A DNA stretch of 64,000 nt from assembly GCA_030348875.1 (NCBI GenBank), contig JAUCEP010000002.1:3737001-3801000 (forward strand), given 5' to 3'. Position 1 is the stretch's first letter; the number at the start of each line of letters is the position of its first letter. Origin of the DNA: Ureibacillus composti. Lineage in GTDB: Bacteria; Bacillota; Bacilli; Bacillales_A; Planococcaceae. This document shows positions 23,119 through 32,330 of the stretch, piece by piece. The notes beneath the pieces are model-generated. The model was not told the origin of the DNA. It ran no database searches and saw only the letters and a list, made by a program, of their open reading frames with translations. The translations under genes were made by a program, and so were the position numbers.

Positions 23119-25767
23119 GTTGGCAATAGGTAAGCATTTGAAGTTATCTCCAGCTTTTCCCCTGCTCCACACGGAACGTGATAGTTTCCCATCATTCCGC
23201 GTTCCATCTAGCGATGGTTTTGTTAATTATAAGTTTCAAGTTCCTCTTAGTGATTTGGGTTATTTGATTAGTTCCAATTCACATTTCTTCCGATATTTAT
23301 TAATATTTTCAAGAATCGGTTGTGTGATACCCAAACTCTTCATGAGTGTGTTTATCTTAGTTGTATCAGTCATATGGATTAATTTATGAACATCTTTATG
23401 GAGGATGCGTAGGTTATTGAACTTGTCGTTTCCACCTAGATACAAAGGAATATAGTGATGACAGTGCACATCTTGTGCTTGAAGGAATGTACCTGTAATT
23501 TCACAGTTTCCTTTTTTCATACTGTATCGACTAATCCGGTTATCCATATATTCGACACTGCGTGTCAGAATCGTCGATTCCATCAGTAAGGCTATTTCTT
23601 GCTTGATATTTTTATGTAGATTTTTATAAATCTGAGCTCTACCTTCTACCGAGAATGGTGTTAGACTTTGAGTAAAGCAGATAGTATTCTTCGTCTGAAC
23701 ATTAGCTAGTGGATAGAGATAAATATTAGCAATTTTAAATGTTTTACATCCCAAGCTGTAAAATTTCTTATAAGATGGGGGTGGATTCGTTGGATGTGCA
23801 TACTTCCCGATTGACCTAAGACGATTGTACATCATTGCACTGATTTCATAGGCAAGACGTGAGAACGCTAAGTTGACGTGTGTCGCTCTATTAAAGTAAT
23901 TATGTAACCCTAAAACAAAGCTATTGAAACGCATAACGTTTTGAATGGTTGGTGAAGAACGAAGTTCTTTTACTCGTTTTTTCGCTTCAGCTTTTATTTT
24001 CTGTATCTTTTCGGCACGAACAAAAGTGTGAGCTACTCGCTTTTTACCTTTTCTATTTGCTCGAATAGTGAAACCAAGAAAGGCTGATTCATTTTTACGT
24101 AGGTTAATAATCTTCGATTTTTCTGGTGAAATATCGAGTTTTAGCCGTTCTTTAAGAAATAGCTTTACAGCATGAAACCACCTTTCGGCCGTTTTAGCAT
24201 CTCGACAGAGAATTTTAAAGTCATCAGCATAACGAACTAGATATCCTTCCTTTAGTTGGGTACGCTTTTTAGCAAGTAGTTGACCTTCTCTTGTCTTGAA
24301 GGGTTTATGTAGAGGGAACAACTCCCATTGCTTTGCTACCCAATGATCTAATTCATTTAATACAATGTTTGATAGTAGTGGTGAGAGCAGCCCACCTTGT
24401 GGAGAGCCTTTTGAGGGTACACCTTCTCCATCAATCTCTGATTTTAGCATTTTGGCTATACAGGCGAGGACTTGCCTGTCTCTAATACCTAAATTCCAAA
24501 GTTGTTTAATCAGTAAGGTGTGATTAATATTGTCAAAAAAGCCCTTAATATCAATGTCTACAACGTAGTGGAGTTGTGACTGATTGACTAGGTATTGGAT
24601 TCTCGCCATTGCATGATGAGTAGACCTTAACGGTCTAAATCCATAACTATGATTGAAGAAATGGGCTTCTGCTATAGGTTCTAATACTTGTTTGAAACAC
24701 TGTTGAATAATTCTATCGAGGATACATGGAATGCCGAGTGGTCTCATTTTGCCATTATCTTTTTCTATTAGCTTCCGTCTTACTTTCTTCGGGCGATAAT
24801 TCTTGAGCTGTTTTCGTATTTCTTCTATTAAATCGTTCTCAGTATATTTCTCAATATCTAAAATGGTCTTCCCATCTGTACCTGGGGTCTTGGAGCCTTT
24901 ATTTGACTTGATTATACGATACGCCAATAAGATATTATTCCTCGACGTGATGATGCCGTATAAATGGTGGAATGTTTCTTTATTTTTAGCTCGCTTATGT
25001 AAGTCTGTATAGGTTTCGGTCATACCATAATAATCCCAATATCGTAGAGCTTGCACTGTGGCATCATTCCTTCATGAGGTGATGTTCCCACATTCTTACC
25101 CGACCGGTGCAATACACATTTGAAAAATAATTATTAACTACCACTAGACTTGGGGCTGTTCCTCCACCTTCATTACAAAGGCTTCATCAGTCGTACCCCT
25201 ACCCTCACAAGGATGAATGCATTTCGATTAAAATTCTTATGGCAACCGTTTCAGGTGACAGCCTTTATTACAACGTTCCTTGCTTTCCAAGTACCTTACA
25301 ACGTAGCTATCCATTCTTAACGTAGGTGCTTCCTATAAGCCTGTGAACTAGATACCGCCATTGTCCGGTATAGTGTATTTCAGAGGGCGCATTTTTACTC
25401 CACACCATTCACCCCATCGTAAGATGGTACATGCGTTTCCGCATGCTCAATCTATAGACCCTTACCTTCGGAAGTTTGTCAGTTATTTTATGATAGAACT
25501 ATTCTCACCATATTAAGTTTTTCAGCCGTGCGGCATATCCGTTGGCATACCTTCTCTAAAGGAGTGGCTACAGCCTTCGTTCTGCCGAATCCACCTGTGC
25601 TTCACACCCTATCACCTGTCAGTCATAACGCATGCAGGAGTATTGACGGGATAGTTTCAGAAAACATGGTTTCTTCATTCCTATCCTTCGTTATAAAGTT
25701 AAGATTTTGCCGAGCAAACTCTCCTGTATTTCACGTAGTGAAACGCTTATAACAGAACTTGTCGCGC
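23119..25767 (-). mobile_element. Group II intron, copy 1 (2649 bp)
   Basis: Minus strand. The 5' end reads GCGCGACAAG (GUGYG-like) and the 3' end reads CTATTGCCAAC. Domain V is recognisable at about 23160-23205 (GGAACG...GGGAAACT...CGTTCC with a GAAA tetraloop). A single open reading frame for a reverse transcriptase/maturase lies inside. The exons join to CAATCGGGCGC/ATTTC, that is, the core of the island repeat. A candidate EBS1 (GCGCCC on the minus strand, 25385-25390) lies about 380 nt from the 5' end and can pair with the exon GGGCGC. Confidence 0.92.
23260..25056 (-). CDS. Group II intron reverse transcriptase/maturase with HNH domain
   Basis: 598 residues, intact. Reverse transcriptase blocks: GTDGKTILDIEKY, KMRPLGIPCILDRIIQQCF, HSYGFRPLRSTHHAM, DIKGFFDNI and the catalytic YADD at 276-279 (VRYADDFKIL). 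The maturase (X) region spans about 380-480. A C-terminal HNH endonuclease follows with CEITGTF...HCHHYIPLYLGG...NNLRILHKDVHKLIH. The probable start is GTG 25056, with AAGGA upstream; ATG 25023 is an alternative. The product splices the intron and mobilises it by target-primed reverse transcription. Confidence 0.93.
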   Translation of the reverse strand: MQALRYWDYYGMTETYTDLHKRAKNKETFHHLYGIITSRNNILLAYRIIKSNKGSKTPGTDGKTILDIEKYTENDLIEEIRKQLKNYRPKKVRRKLIEKDNGKMRPLGIPCILDRIIQQCFKQVLEPIAEAHFFNHSYGFRPLRSTHHAMARIQYLVNQSQLHYVVDIDIKGFFDNINHTLLIKQLWNLGIRDRQVLACIAKMLKSEIDGEGVPSKGSPQGGLLSPLLSNIVLNELDHWVAKQWELFPLHKPFKTREGQLLAKKRTQLKEGYLVRYADDFKILCRDAKTAERWFHAVKLFLKERLKLDISPEKSKIINLRKNESAFLGFTIRANRKGKKRVAHTFVRAEKIQKIKAEAKKRVKELRSSPTIQNVMRFNSFVLGLHNYFNRATHVNLAFSRLAYEISAMMYNRLRSIGKYAHPTNPPPSYKKFYSLGCKTFKIANIYLYPLANVQTKNTICFTQSLTPFSVEGRAQIYKNLHKNIKQEIALLMESTILTRSVEYMDNRISRYSMKKGNCEITGTFLQAQDVHCHHYIPLYLGGNDKFNNLRILHKDVHKLIHMTDTTKINTLMKSLGITQPILENINKYRKKCELELIK

Positions 25768-25786
25768 GCGCCCGATTGCGGAATAT
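25768..25786 (-). repeat. Island repeat J6, 5' half
   Basis: In gene direction TATTCCGCAATCGGGCGC, immediately after the LRR gene stop and ending at the intron boundary. Confidence 0.8.
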
Positions 25787-25795
25787 AATTCCCAG

Positions 25796-26611
25796 CTAAT
25801 TTTTATACTTTCTTTGAAAAGCCTCAAATTGCTCTTCATATTTACGGAGCCTCTTTACGTCAACTTTTGAATTTAAAAATGGTTTTCGCTTTCCTATAAC
25901 CATTACATCTTTTTCATCAATTGGACTATTTAGATATATATATGGTTTAAAATAATCGCACTTAGTATGCGGAAGATTTACAGATAACATTGCATATTCT
26001 TCTGTCGGAAATTGGTTTGAAATTGATAACTCTTGAAGCCCTATTAATTCTGAAATAGGCTCTAAAGAATCGTCTTGAACTCTAATATTTGATAAGCCAA
26101 GATATTTTAGATGGTTGAGATACCTTAGAGGCTGAAGACTATCTAATTTTAATGACTTCCACATACCGCCCGATAATTCTAACAACTCTAAACCTGTATT
26201 CTTTTGTAAAGGGCTTATGTTACTTAACTTTGAAAAGTCATTTATTAACAGTGATTTTAAAGAAGAATTGTTAGATAGATCCCATAAACTAGTAGCTTTT
26301 GTATTCCATATTAATGCTAATACCTCAACGTCTGTTAGTGACTCGATCGCAGATAAATTCTCTACTTTCATTTCATAAATATAAAGCATTTTAGGATTAA
26401 TGAGGCTTAATATAGTATCCAATTCTTTTTGACTTACAGTATAAACCCACAATTTGTCCAAGTTTGAGAAAGATTTCAATTTTCCAATATTCTTTGTTTT
26501 CCCTTGAATAACTAATTCAGTTAAAGAGATATCTACATTGTTCAAATCCTCAGTAAACTTTGGTCGTGTTTCGATACTAAAGATAAATTCAGGATGTTTT
26601 TTGGGTAACAA
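25796..26611 (-). CDS. Leucine-rich-repeat protein
   Basis: 271 residues without signal peptide. Residues about 25-215 show irregular LRR units, for example ISLTELVIQGKTKNIGKLK, SNLDKLWVYTV, PLRYLNHLKYLGLSNIRV and LIGLQELSIS. The C-terminal 50 residues are charged. Probably a cytoplasmic protein-binding scaffold; similar orphan LRR proteins occur beside polymorphic toxin loci in Bacillus, but no toxin is present here. The start is probably TTG 26611, with AGGTGGTG upstream. Confidence 0.7.
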   Translation of the reverse strand: MLPKKHPEFIFSIETRPKFTEDLNNVDISLTELVIQGKTKNIGKLKSFSNLDKLWVYTVSQKELDTILSLINPKMLYIYEMKVENLSAIESLTDVEVLALIWNTKATSLWDLSNNSSLKSLLINDFSKLSNISPLQKNTGLELLELSGGMWKSLKLDSLQPLRYLNHLKYLGLSNIRVQDDSLEPISELIGLQELSISNQFPTEEYAMLSVNLPHTKCDYFKPYIYLNSPIDEKDVMVIGKRKPFLNSKVDVKRLRKYEEQFEAFQRKYKN

Positions 26612-26679
26612 TATTTTAACACCACCTAATCATTTAAAAATAGTTTAGCATCGATTTCGATTTATTAGAACGATATTTA

Positions 26680-26750
26680 ACTAAAGCCCTCTTACTTCAA
26701 AAGAAAAAGCATTACTGCTGTTCCAGTAATGCGCCCGATTATGGATTAGT
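26680..26750 (-). repeat. Island repeat J5
   Basis: In gene direction: CCATAATCGGGCGC, perfect stem CATTACTG...CAGTAATG, CTTTTTCTTTT, then AGAGGGCTTTAGTTAAATAT. It gives the clearest terminator hairpin of the series. Confidence 0.88.
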
Positions 26751-26819
26751 GGAAAGGAGAGAGATGAAGTGTTGACTCCCAACTTTTTTACTAATGCCCA
26801 CTATAATTTAAATTACAAC

Positions 26820-27350
26820 TTATTTATTTTGTAATTCACTATAGTTAATTTCTTTCACAATCTCTTTAGAACCATCATCTTTAACTATCATAACTTCTAC
26901 ATCGTTCGTTGGACTAATTGCATACCAAAACCTTTTACCCTCATCAACATTAATGATTTTTGCAGGTTCATCGCCAGCAAATACCTCAGTAATTGAACGA
27001 TCATTAATTGCACCAGAATAGATAAACGGTGATTGATTCATTGATTTCCATTTTACTTGGGAATTCCATTCAGAACCTCTTGTTCGCATCCATTGCCATT
27101 GATTATCAACTTTTTCAAGATAAGCTATAAATACTTTTTCTCCAAGTTCATCATTTTCTTTGAAAACTGCGATTGCATCATTTTCGTAAACTATATTAAA
27201 TTCCTTGTGAACAAGCTTATAGGAATACTCCTCTTCCCCAAAATGTATTTCCTCCATCTTTTTATGAAAGAATGACTCAAATGTTTGTTGTTGTGAACAA
27301 CCAGCAAATAAAAATATTGAAAATACGGCTATTGCTATCTTTCTACCCAT
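26820..27350 (-). CDS. Hypothetical lipoprotein
   Basis: 176 residues. Signal MGRKIAIAVFSIFLFAGC with lipobox FAGC. The mature domain is rich in aromatic beta strands (YSYKLVHKEFNIVYENDAIAV, VFIAYLEKVDNQWQWMRTRG, KRFWYAISPTNDVEVMIVKD). No family is named with confidence. It is placed between two island repeats; ATATAGGGGGATAGA precedes the ATG. Confidence 0.65.
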   Translation of the reverse strand: MGRKIAIAVFSIFLFAGCSQQQTFESFFHKKMEEIHFGEEEYSYKLVHKEFNIVYENDAIAVFKENDELGEKVFIAYLEKVDNQWQWMRTRGSEWNSQVKWKSMNQSPFIYSGAINDRSITEVFAGDEPAKIINVDEGKRFWYAISPTNDVEVMIVKDDGSKEIVKEINYSELQNK

Positions 27351-27439
27351 TCTATCCCCCTATATATTTGAAAAAATTCCTATTCGTAAACTACTCTTCC
27401 TTTCAAGTAAATTGCTTCATAACCCTCCTTAAACTTTAA

Positions 27440-27535
27440 CATAAATATCCAATTCTTTAGAGATTACTCTAAATCTGATCCCTGAATGGAAATAGACGCA
27501 TTCCTTATTAGTGAAATGCGCCCTCTTATGGAGTA
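27440..27535 (-). repeat. Island repeat J4 with promoter-like tail
   Basis: In gene direction: CTCCATAAGAGGGCGCATTT, stem closing with GGAATGCGTCTATTT, then CAGGGATCAGATTTAGAGTA and GAATTGGATATTTATGTTA, the same tail as in J7. Confidence 0.85.
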
Positions 27536-27553
27536 ACTAAGTTATGTTCACCG

Positions 27554-28054
27554 TTACCAAGCAATGGTTATTAAGTCCGGTTCAATGAATTCTATTACAA
27601 ATTTGGGTGATGGACTAAATACATACTGTGGATAGGCATCTTCTGCTGCAAGATTAATAATATTTTCAATAATCGTTGATAGTGGCATCTTTACCCACGG
27701 CCATGTGCTAAAAGGTGGTAGGTCATCTTGTAAAAAAAGATAAACTGGATTCTCCGTGTATAGTTCTTTATCTTTAAAAAACGATAACACCTTATCGCTA
27801 CTAACATTGTGTATCACGAAATTGTTATTCATTTTCTCTAAATCTAAACTTACCCACTCAATTATTGGGATGCTCTCTACAAGTTCAGTTTTCACATTTC
27901 CCCTTTCCTTATCATCTAACAGCCTAATACTTTCTTTAGTTGAGAAAGGTTCTAACATCCAACCTAATCGCATCTGTAATTCATCATTTTTTTCTCTCTC
28001 TTTTTGCTTTTGTAAGAGTAGCTCTAATCTTGCTTTTCGTGCATTCATGTCCAT
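27554..28054 (-). CDS. Hypothetical cytoplasmic protein
   Basis: About 166 residues from ATG 28054, with GAGGTGGGGAAA directly upstream; GTG 28063 overlaps that site. A basic helical N-terminus (RKARLELLLQKQKEREKN) precedes a mixed domain with PIIEWVSLDLEKMN, YLFLQDDLPPFSTWPWVKMP and KFVIEFIEPDLITIAW. The last part has the look of small immunity-type proteins, but no family was recognised. The stop is followed by island repeat J4. Confidence 0.55.
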   Translation of the reverse strand: MDMNARKARLELLLQKQKEREKNDELQMRLGWMLEPFSTKESIRLLDDKERGNVKTELVESIPIIEWVSLDLEKMNNNFVIHNVSSDKVLSFFKDKELYTENPVYLFLQDDLPPFSTWPWVKMPLSTIIENIINLAAEDAYPQYVFSPSPKFVIEFIEPDLITIAW

Positions 28055-28124
28055 TTTCCCCACCTCTTTTCCCCATTTTTCTCTTAGTATAACTTACTTT
28101 CGCCTTTTTCCTTGTTCAACTAAA

Positions 28125-28179
28125 TAGCCTTCCCTAAAGTAAAAGACACAATTCTTGATACAGAATTGCGCCCGATTGT
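28125..28179 (-). repeat. Island repeat J3
   Basis: In gene direction: ACAATCGGGCGC directly behind the stop codon, stem CAATTCTG...AGAATTGTG, TCTTTTACTTT, then AGGGAAGGCTATTTAGTTGA. Confidence 0.85.
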
Positions 28180-28497
28180 TTAATCTTTATTGAAAATTTC
28201 AATAAATTCAACGTTATCAAGGAATATTGTACAACCTTCAAGTGTTTTTGATGCTAAAAAACTATCTGGAAAGCCATCCCATTTTGATGCAATACCTTTT
28301 AACAACTTACTTAATTGTTCATCTGTTGGATCAATACCGTTAATCTCAACCTGAAAGCTATCATCAAATTTCCAGTAAGGCTCAAGGTTTAGTATTTTTA
28401 ATTTTAAATTTAGCGTTTCTGCAAAGTCTAATAAATTTTTTAAATAAATCTCTGCTTCTTTTCTCGTTTTAGCCTGAATAAATGTTCTGATAAACAA
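28180..28497 (-). CDS. Small hypothetical protein
   Basis: 105 residues from TTG 28497, eight bases after AAGGAG. The predicted fold is alpha/beta: FIRTFIQAKTRKEAEIYLKN, LNLKLKILNLEPYWKFDD, then DPTDEQLSKLLKGIASKWDG. Size and charge resemble immunity-type proteins of polymorphic toxin loci; this is not more than an impression. No signal peptide. Confidence 0.55.
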   Translation of the reverse strand: MFIRTFIQAKTRKEAEIYLKNLLDFAETLNLKLKILNLEPYWKFDDSFQVEINGIDPTDEQLSKLLKGIASKWDGFPDSFLASKTLEGCTIFLDNVEFIEIFNKD

Positions 28498-28597
28498 TTT
28501 TTTTAACTCCTTAACAAATTTCTATCATTAGTATAAACAACATTATCTTTCGATTAATCTGTTCTTTAGTTTAAGTGTACTTCTTCGCAATATCCAA

Positions 28598-28678
28598 TAG
28601 CGTTACTCCACAAAATGGCCCAAAATAAAAAAAGAACGCGAATTCATCTTCTGAAAACGCGCCCCATTCTAGAATATA
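28598..28678 (-). repeat. Island repeat J2
   Basis: In gene direction: TTCTAGAATGGGGCGCG, stem CGCGTTTTCAG...GAATTCGCG, TTCTTTTTTTATTTT, then GGGCCATTTTGTGGAGTAAC. Both arms and a good terminator are present. Confidence 0.88.
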
Positions 28679-28684
28679 TAATAC

Positions 28685-29209
28685 CTATTCTAATTCACCG
28701 ATAAACCAAAGATCTTTATTATAAATTTCCCCATCTTCATAGGTTATTTCTTCTTTAAATCCTATTACATTCATATCTCTAGGGATATTTATTCTCCATT
28801 CACTTTCAAAACTTTTTTCTTTAGATAATGGAATCCATTTTTGAAATTCGTCATTTCTATTAAAGAAGCCTTTAAAATAAGTATCACCCGCAAACACTAT
28901 AATTTGGGAATAAAATAATCCTTCATTACTAATATAAAGAACAACTCTATACTTTTCATGAGTAGTCGGTTTGATCTCAATCAAATGTTTAGCCCGTTCT
29001 AATAAAGTTTGGACACAAAGTCGCTTAATCCCACAAGGAGTCTTATGGGAATCAATAAAACCTTGAGCAACTGGTAAATGAAGATGCCAATACCCATTGT
29101 AAAAATCCAAAGGAAAATCATCCAAAGGAAAATCATTGGTTTCTTCATCAATCCGTTTTACCATATTTCTTAATTTTCGCTTTAAACCCCGTACTTTCTT
29201 ATCACGCAT
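28685..29209 (-). CDS. DUF3916-domain protein, copy B
   Basis: 174 residues, paralogue of the protein at 19166-19702. It shares KKVRGLKRKLR at the N-terminus, YNGYWHLHLPVAQGFIDSHK, YSQIIVFAGDTYFKGFFNRN and the C-terminal LWFIGELE. The differences are spread along the sequence, so the duplication is old or the copies were acquired separately. Function unknown. GAGATAAAG precedes the ATG and island repeat J2 follows. Confidence 0.82.
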   Translation of the reverse strand: MRDKKVRGLKRKLRNMVKRIDEETNDFPLDDFPLDFYNGYWHLHLPVAQGFIDSHKTPCGIKRLCVQTLLERAKHLIEIKPTTHEKYRVVLYISNEGLFYSQIIVFAGDTYFKGFFNRNDEFQKWIPLSKEKSFESEWRINIPRDMNVIGFKEEITYEDGEIYNKDLWFIGELE

Positions 29210-29280
29210 CTTTATCTCCTATTTCTTATTGAACTTAAACGAGCTTAATTTAAAGGTATCCTTCACAAACTCAATTATTA

Positions 29281-29359
29281 TTCTACATTAATACGTGAAA
29301 AGGTTCCTCCACAATCTGGCCCTAAACATAAGAAAAAGCACAATTCTTATTACATAATT
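29281..29359 (-). repeat. Island repeat J1, 3' half (intron copy 2 inserted)
   Basis: In gene direction, after the intron: AATTATGTAATAAGAATTGT hairpin, GCTTTTTCTTATG, then AGGGCCAGATTGTGGAGGAA and CACGTATTAATGTAGAATAAT, a promoter-like tail shared with J12. Confidence 0.85.
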
Positions 29360-32007
29360 GTTGGCAATAGGTAAGCATTTGAAGTTATCTCCAGCTTTTC
29401 CCCTGCTCCACACGGAACGTGATAGTTTCCCATCATTCCGCGTTCCATCTAGCGATGGTTTTGTTAATTATAAGTTTCAAGTTCCTCTTAGTGATTTGGG
29501 TTATTTGATTAGTTCTAACTCACAATTCTTCCGATATTTATTAATATTTTCAAGCATCGGTTGTGTGATACCCAAACTCTTCATGAGTGTGTTTATCTTA
29601 GTTGTATCAGTCATATGGATTAATTTATGAACATCTTTATGGAGGATGCGTAGGTTATTGAACTTGTCGTTTCCACCTAGATACAGAGGAATATAGTGAT
29701 GACATTGCACATCTTGTGCTTGAAGGAATGTACCTGTAATTTCACAGTTTCCTTTTTTCATACTGTATCGACTAATCCGGTTATCCATATATTCGACACT
29801 GCGTGTCAGAATCGTCGATTCCATCAGTAAGGCTATTTCTTGCTTGATATTTTTATGTAGATTTTTATAAATCTGAGCTCTACCTTCTGCCGTGAATGGT
29901 GTTAGACTTTGAGTAAAGCAGATAGTATTCTTCGTCTGAACATTCGCTAGTGGATAGAGATAAATATTAGCAATTTTAAATGTTTTACATCCCAAGCTGT
30001 AAAATTTCTTATAGGATGGGGGTGGATTCGTTGGATGTGCATACTTCCCGATTGACCTAAGACGATTGTACATCATTGCACTGATTTCATAGGCAAGACG
30101 TGAGAACGTAAGTTGACGTGCGTCGCTCTATTAAAGTAATTATGTAACCCTAATACAAAGCTATTGAAACGCATTACGTTTTGAATGGTTGGTGAAGAAC
30201 GAAGTTCTTTTACTCGTTTCTTCGCTTCAGCTTTTATCTTCTGTATCTTTTCGGCGCGAACAAAAGTGTGAGCTACTCGCTTTTTACCTTTTCCATTTGC
30301 TCGAATGGTAAAACCAAGAAAGGCTGATTCATTTTTACGTAGGTTAATAATCTTCGATTTTTCTGGTGAAATATCTAGTTTTAGCCGTTCTTTAAGAAAT
30401 AGCTTTACAGCATGAAACCACCTTTCGGCCGTTTTTGCATCTCGACAGAGAATTTTAAAGTCATCAGCATAACGAACTAGATATCCTTCCTTTAGTTGGG
30501 TACGCTTTTTAGCAAGTAGTTGACCTTCTCTTGTCTTGAAGGGTTTATGTAGAGGGAACAACTCCCATTGCTTTGCTACCCAATGATCTAATTCATTTAA
30601 TACAATGTTTGATAGTAGTGGTGAGAGCAGCCCACCTTGTGGAGAGCCTTTTGAGGGTACACCTTCTCCATCAATCTCTGATTTTAGCATTTTGGCTATA
30701 CAGGCAAGGACTTGCCTGTCTCTAATACCTAAATTCCAAAGTTGTTTAATCAGTAAGGTGTGATTGATATTGTCAAAAAAGCCCTTAATATCAATGTCTA
30801 CAACGTAGTGGAGTTGTGACTGATTGACTAGGTATTGGATTCTCGCCATTGCATGATGAGTAGACCTTAACGGTCTAAATCCATAACTATGATTGAAGAA
30901 ATGGGCTTCTGCTATTGGTTCTAATACTTGTTTGAAACACTGTTGAATAATTCTATCGAGGATACATGGAATGCCGAGTGGTCTCATTTTGCCATTATCT
31001 TTTTCTATTAGCTTCCGTCTTACTTTCTTCGGGCGATAATTCTTGAGCTGTTTTCGTATTTCTTCTATTAAATCGTTCTCAGTATATTTCTCAATATCTA
31101 AAATGGTCTTCCCATCTGTACCTGGGGTCTTGGAGCCTTTATTTGACTTGATTATACGATACGCCAATAAGATATTATTCCTCGACGTGATGATGCCGTA
31201 TAAATGGTGGAATGTTTCTTTATTTTTAGCTCGCTTATGTAAGTCTGTATAGGTTTCGGTCATACCATAATAATCCCAATATCGTAGAGCTTGCACTGTG
31301 GCATCATTCCTTCATGAGGTGATGTTCCCACATTCTTACCCGACCGGTGCAATACACATTTGAAAAATAATTATTAACTACCACTAGACTTGGGGCTGTT
31401 CCTCCACCTTCATTACAAAGGCTTCATCAGTCGTACCCCTACCCTCACAAGGATGAATGCATTTCGATTAAAATTCTTATGGCAACCGTTTCAGGTGACA
31501 GCCTTTATTACAACGTTCCTTGCTTTCCAAGTACCTTACAACGTAGCTATCCATTCTTAACGTAGGTGCTTCCTATAAGCCTGTGAACTAGATACCGCCA
31601 TTGTCCGGTATAGTGTATTTCAGAGGGCGCATTTTTACTCCACACCATTCACCCCATCGTAAGATGGTACATGCGTTTCCGCATGCTCAATCTATAGACC
31701 CTTACCTTCGGAAGTTTGTCAGTTATTTTATGATAGAACTATTCTCACCATATTAAGTTTTTCAGCCGTGCGGCATATCCGTTGGCATACCTTCTCTAAA
31801 GGAGTGGCTACAGCCTTCGTTCTGCCGAATCCACCTGTGCTTCACACCCTATCACCTGTCAGTCATAACGCATGCAGGAGTATTGACGGGATAGTTTCAG
31901 AAAACATGGTTTCTTCATTCCTATCCTTCGTTATAAAGTTAAGATTTTGCCGAGCAAACTCTCCTGTATTTCACGTAGTGAAACGCTTATAACAGAACTT
32001 GTCGCGC
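29360..32007 (-). mobile_element. Group II intron, copy 2 (2648 bp)
   Basis: Nearly identical to copy 1 over its whole length, with the same ends (GCGCGACAAG and CTATTGCCAAC), the same domain V and the same candidate EBS1 at 31625-31630. Its exons join to CAATCGGGCGC/AATTATG, again the core of an island repeat. It is one base shorter than copy 1 because of a deletion inside the maturase gene. Confidence 0.92.
29501..31296 (-). pseudogene. Intron reverse transcriptase, frameshifted
   Basis: Same protein as at 23260-25056. Copy 1 reads GAGAACGCTAAG and copy 2 reads GAGAACGTAAG at 30104-30112; the missing C breaks the frame after about residue 400. The first part (30073-31296) keeps the reverse transcriptase including YADD. 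The second part (29501-30076) carries the end of the maturase and the HNH domain. Splicing may depend on the intact copy 1. Confidence 0.9.
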
Positions 32008-32026
32008 GCGCCCGATTGCTGAAGAA
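32008..32026 (-). repeat. Island repeat J1, 5' half
   Basis: In gene direction CTTCAGCAATCGGGCGC, between the stop of the small gene at 32051 and the intron. Confidence 0.8.
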
Positions 32027-32050
32027 GTTAATCTATCTTCATTTCAATTG

Positions 32051-32317
32051 TTAATTACTTTCATCATGGTTTTTCATAATTCTAACAACAGTGTTATCGT
32101 TCAAAAAAGCATGTGTATCGCCTAGACCTGAAATTGACGTTATATCACCAATATCTATATTTAAGTGGTCATCCGTATCCTTATCTAATACAACAATACA
32201 GAATTCCTTTTGATATGCAATTAATTCATCCTTAGTAAAGAAAATCATCGAATTGTTTCCTTCTTCGAAATATTGTAAACGCTTGGAGTGGTTTATATTG
32301 TAATCGTAATAATTCAC
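32051..32317 (-). CDS. Small hypothetical protein, perhaps 5'-truncated
   Basis: 88 codons if read from GTG 32317, which overlaps its own ribosome-binding-like GGGGAAG. A better initiation site is ATG 32248 (AGAAGGAAAC eight bases before), giving 65 residues beginning MIFFTKDELIAYQKEF. The C-terminal part IDIGDITSISGLGDTHAFLN has no recognised family. The gene abuts the broken Tn3 transposase, so its original 5' region may be lost. Confidence 0.45.
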   Translation of the reverse strand: MNYYDYNINHSKRLQYFEEGNNSMIFFTKDELIAYQKEFCIVVLDKDTDDHLNIDIGDITSISGLGDTHAFLNDNTVVRIMKNHDESN

Positions 32318-32330
32318 CTTCCCCTAAAGC

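Noticed and set aside
25528..25752. 74-codon frame inside the group II introns (also 31768-31992)
   Set aside because: It lies in the structured 5' domain I region on the strand opposite to the intron RNA.
23119..25767. Bacterial class C (terminator-targeting) group II intron
   Set aside because: The maturase has a C-terminal HNH endonuclease domain, which class C proteins lack, and insertion is before rather than after the hairpin. The similarity to attC-invading introns is in target choice only.
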